From: Sulfurifustis variabilis
Lineage (GTDB): Bacteria; Pseudomonadota; Gammaproteobacteria; Acidiferrobacterales; Sulfurifustaceae
Length of the DNA: 64,000 nucleotides
NCBI RefSeq assembly: GCF_002355415.1
Contig: NZ_AP014936.1
Location: forward strand, 310,001-374,000
Reading direction: 5' to 3'
Shown: in pieces, positions 63,646 to 64,000 of the stretch
Layout of the letters: the number at the start of each line of letters is the position of its first letter
Position numbering within the stretch: position 1 is the stretch's first letter
Notes under the pieces: generated by a model
Told to the model about the DNA's origin: nothing
Databases searched by the model: none
The model's input: the letters and a program-made list of their open reading frames with translations, nothing else
Program-made: the position numbers and the translations under genes

Positions 63646-64000
63646 TCAGTGCAGGTCTTTGCCCGTGCTGCCCGAGGCGATACCGGCCATGTCGCGCATG
63701 TGGTCCGTCTGGACCTGCAGGACCGTGGTGACGCACTCGCCGAGGTCGGGGTAGCTGTCATGCCCGGTGCCGAACTGCTGGTCGGGCTGGTAGAAGAAGA
63801 GGGGGCGGTAACGGCGCTCGCCCAGCTTCAGGATGACGAAGCTCACGCCGCGCTCGGACCAGTACAGGGCGGGGCACCAGGCGAGGTCGACGTCGGCGGG
63901 CTCGACGCACACCTCGACATCCGCCTGCTGGATCTCGATCTCCTTGCCATAGCGCCGGGCCAGGCGCTCCTGAACCGTGGACAGCTCGGTGGGGTCGAAA
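63646..64000 (-). CDS. Conserved hypothetical protein, N-terminus outside the window
   Basis: The frame is open from 64000 to the stop at 63646 (about 117 codons; the 5' end is cut by the window). Visible residues include FDPTELSTVQERLARRYGKEIEIQQADVEVCVEPADVDLAWCPALYWSERGVSFVILKLG and FFYQPDQQFGTGHDSYPDLGECVTTVLQVQTDH. Not recognised. It is upstream of pfp in the same direction (38 bp gap) and may be first in that operon. Confidence 0.6.
   Translation of the reverse strand, partial: FDPTELSTVQERLARRYGKEIEIQQADVEVCVEPADVDLAWCPALYWSERGVSFVILKLGERRYRPLFFYQPDQQFGTGHDSYPDLGECVTTVLQVQTDHMRDMAGIASGSTGKDLH

Overview
The window is one contiguous stretch of high-GC proteobacterial chromosome. Gene content points to a facultatively anaerobic, denitrifying and probably autotrophic gamma- or betaproteobacterium. 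The evidence is a cytochrome cd1 nitrite reductase locus, oxygen-independent heme and ubiquinone genes, an FNR gene, a PPi-dependent phosphofructokinase beside a membrane H+-pyrophosphatase, and cyanase with its transporter. An Acidiferrobacterales-like sulfur oxidiser would fit, but that placement is inference. No rRNA, tRNA or CRISPR array was seen. LAYOUT. 1-9,982: mixed housekeeping and accessory genes (two AEC-type permeases, a zinc-sensing diguanylate cyclase, small membrane and stress proteins, a zinc alcohol dehydrogenase, PhzF, AzlCD, a tartrate/malate-type dehydrogenase). 9,979-16,142: an MFS permease and a complete branched-chain amino-acid-type ABC transporter, transcribed livK-H-M-G-F. 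16,465-25,876: an accessory island. It holds a RAYT-type transposase with inverted ends, a Sec-exported RHS protein with a C-terminal group XII-like phospholipase A2 domain, and an ankyrin lipoprotein whose start codon overlaps the RHS stop (candidate toxin and immunity pair). The island is bracketed by two ~500-bp direct repeats that each carry an identical cbpM; cbpA follows only the right copy. 25,969-35,866: amidohydrolase, SDR oxidoreductase, an Irr-like Fur regulator, and a ferritin-like / cytochrome b5-like / manganese exporter operon preceded by an Irr-box-like palindrome. Next come cyanase with a nitrate/cyanate-type ABC transporter and a DMT permease. 36,020-59,371: an anaerobic supercluster. 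It runs nirI, nirS-C-F-D-L-G-H-J, a cysteine-poor DsrC/TusE-like gene, a HugZ-like gene, nirN, a frameshifted radical SAM gene, ubiU-ubiV, a lipoate-ligase/DUF116 fusion, ubiT, ubiD, ybaN, DUF302 proteins, hemN, fnr and bioB. 59,308-64,000: a phosphoesterase, hppA, a small unknown gene, pfp and a truncated unknown gene. HOW IT WORKS TOGETHER. Six FNR/DNR-type TTGAN6TCAA boxes precede nirI, nirS (two), the radical SAM gene, ubiD and hemN (shared with a diheme cytochrome). With fnr itself encoded here, the locus reads as a self-contained low-oxygen regulon: NirS reduces nitrite, NirC carries electrons, NirF/D/L/G/H/J/N make heme d1, HemN supplies heme, and UbiU/V/T/D make quinone without O2. At hemN, ubiD and the radical SAM gene the box-to-ATG spacing is so short that the transcripts should be leaderless or nearly so. 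Intergenic gaps inside operons are often filled by long imperfect hairpins centred on a GCGCGAAGCGCGC-like core.
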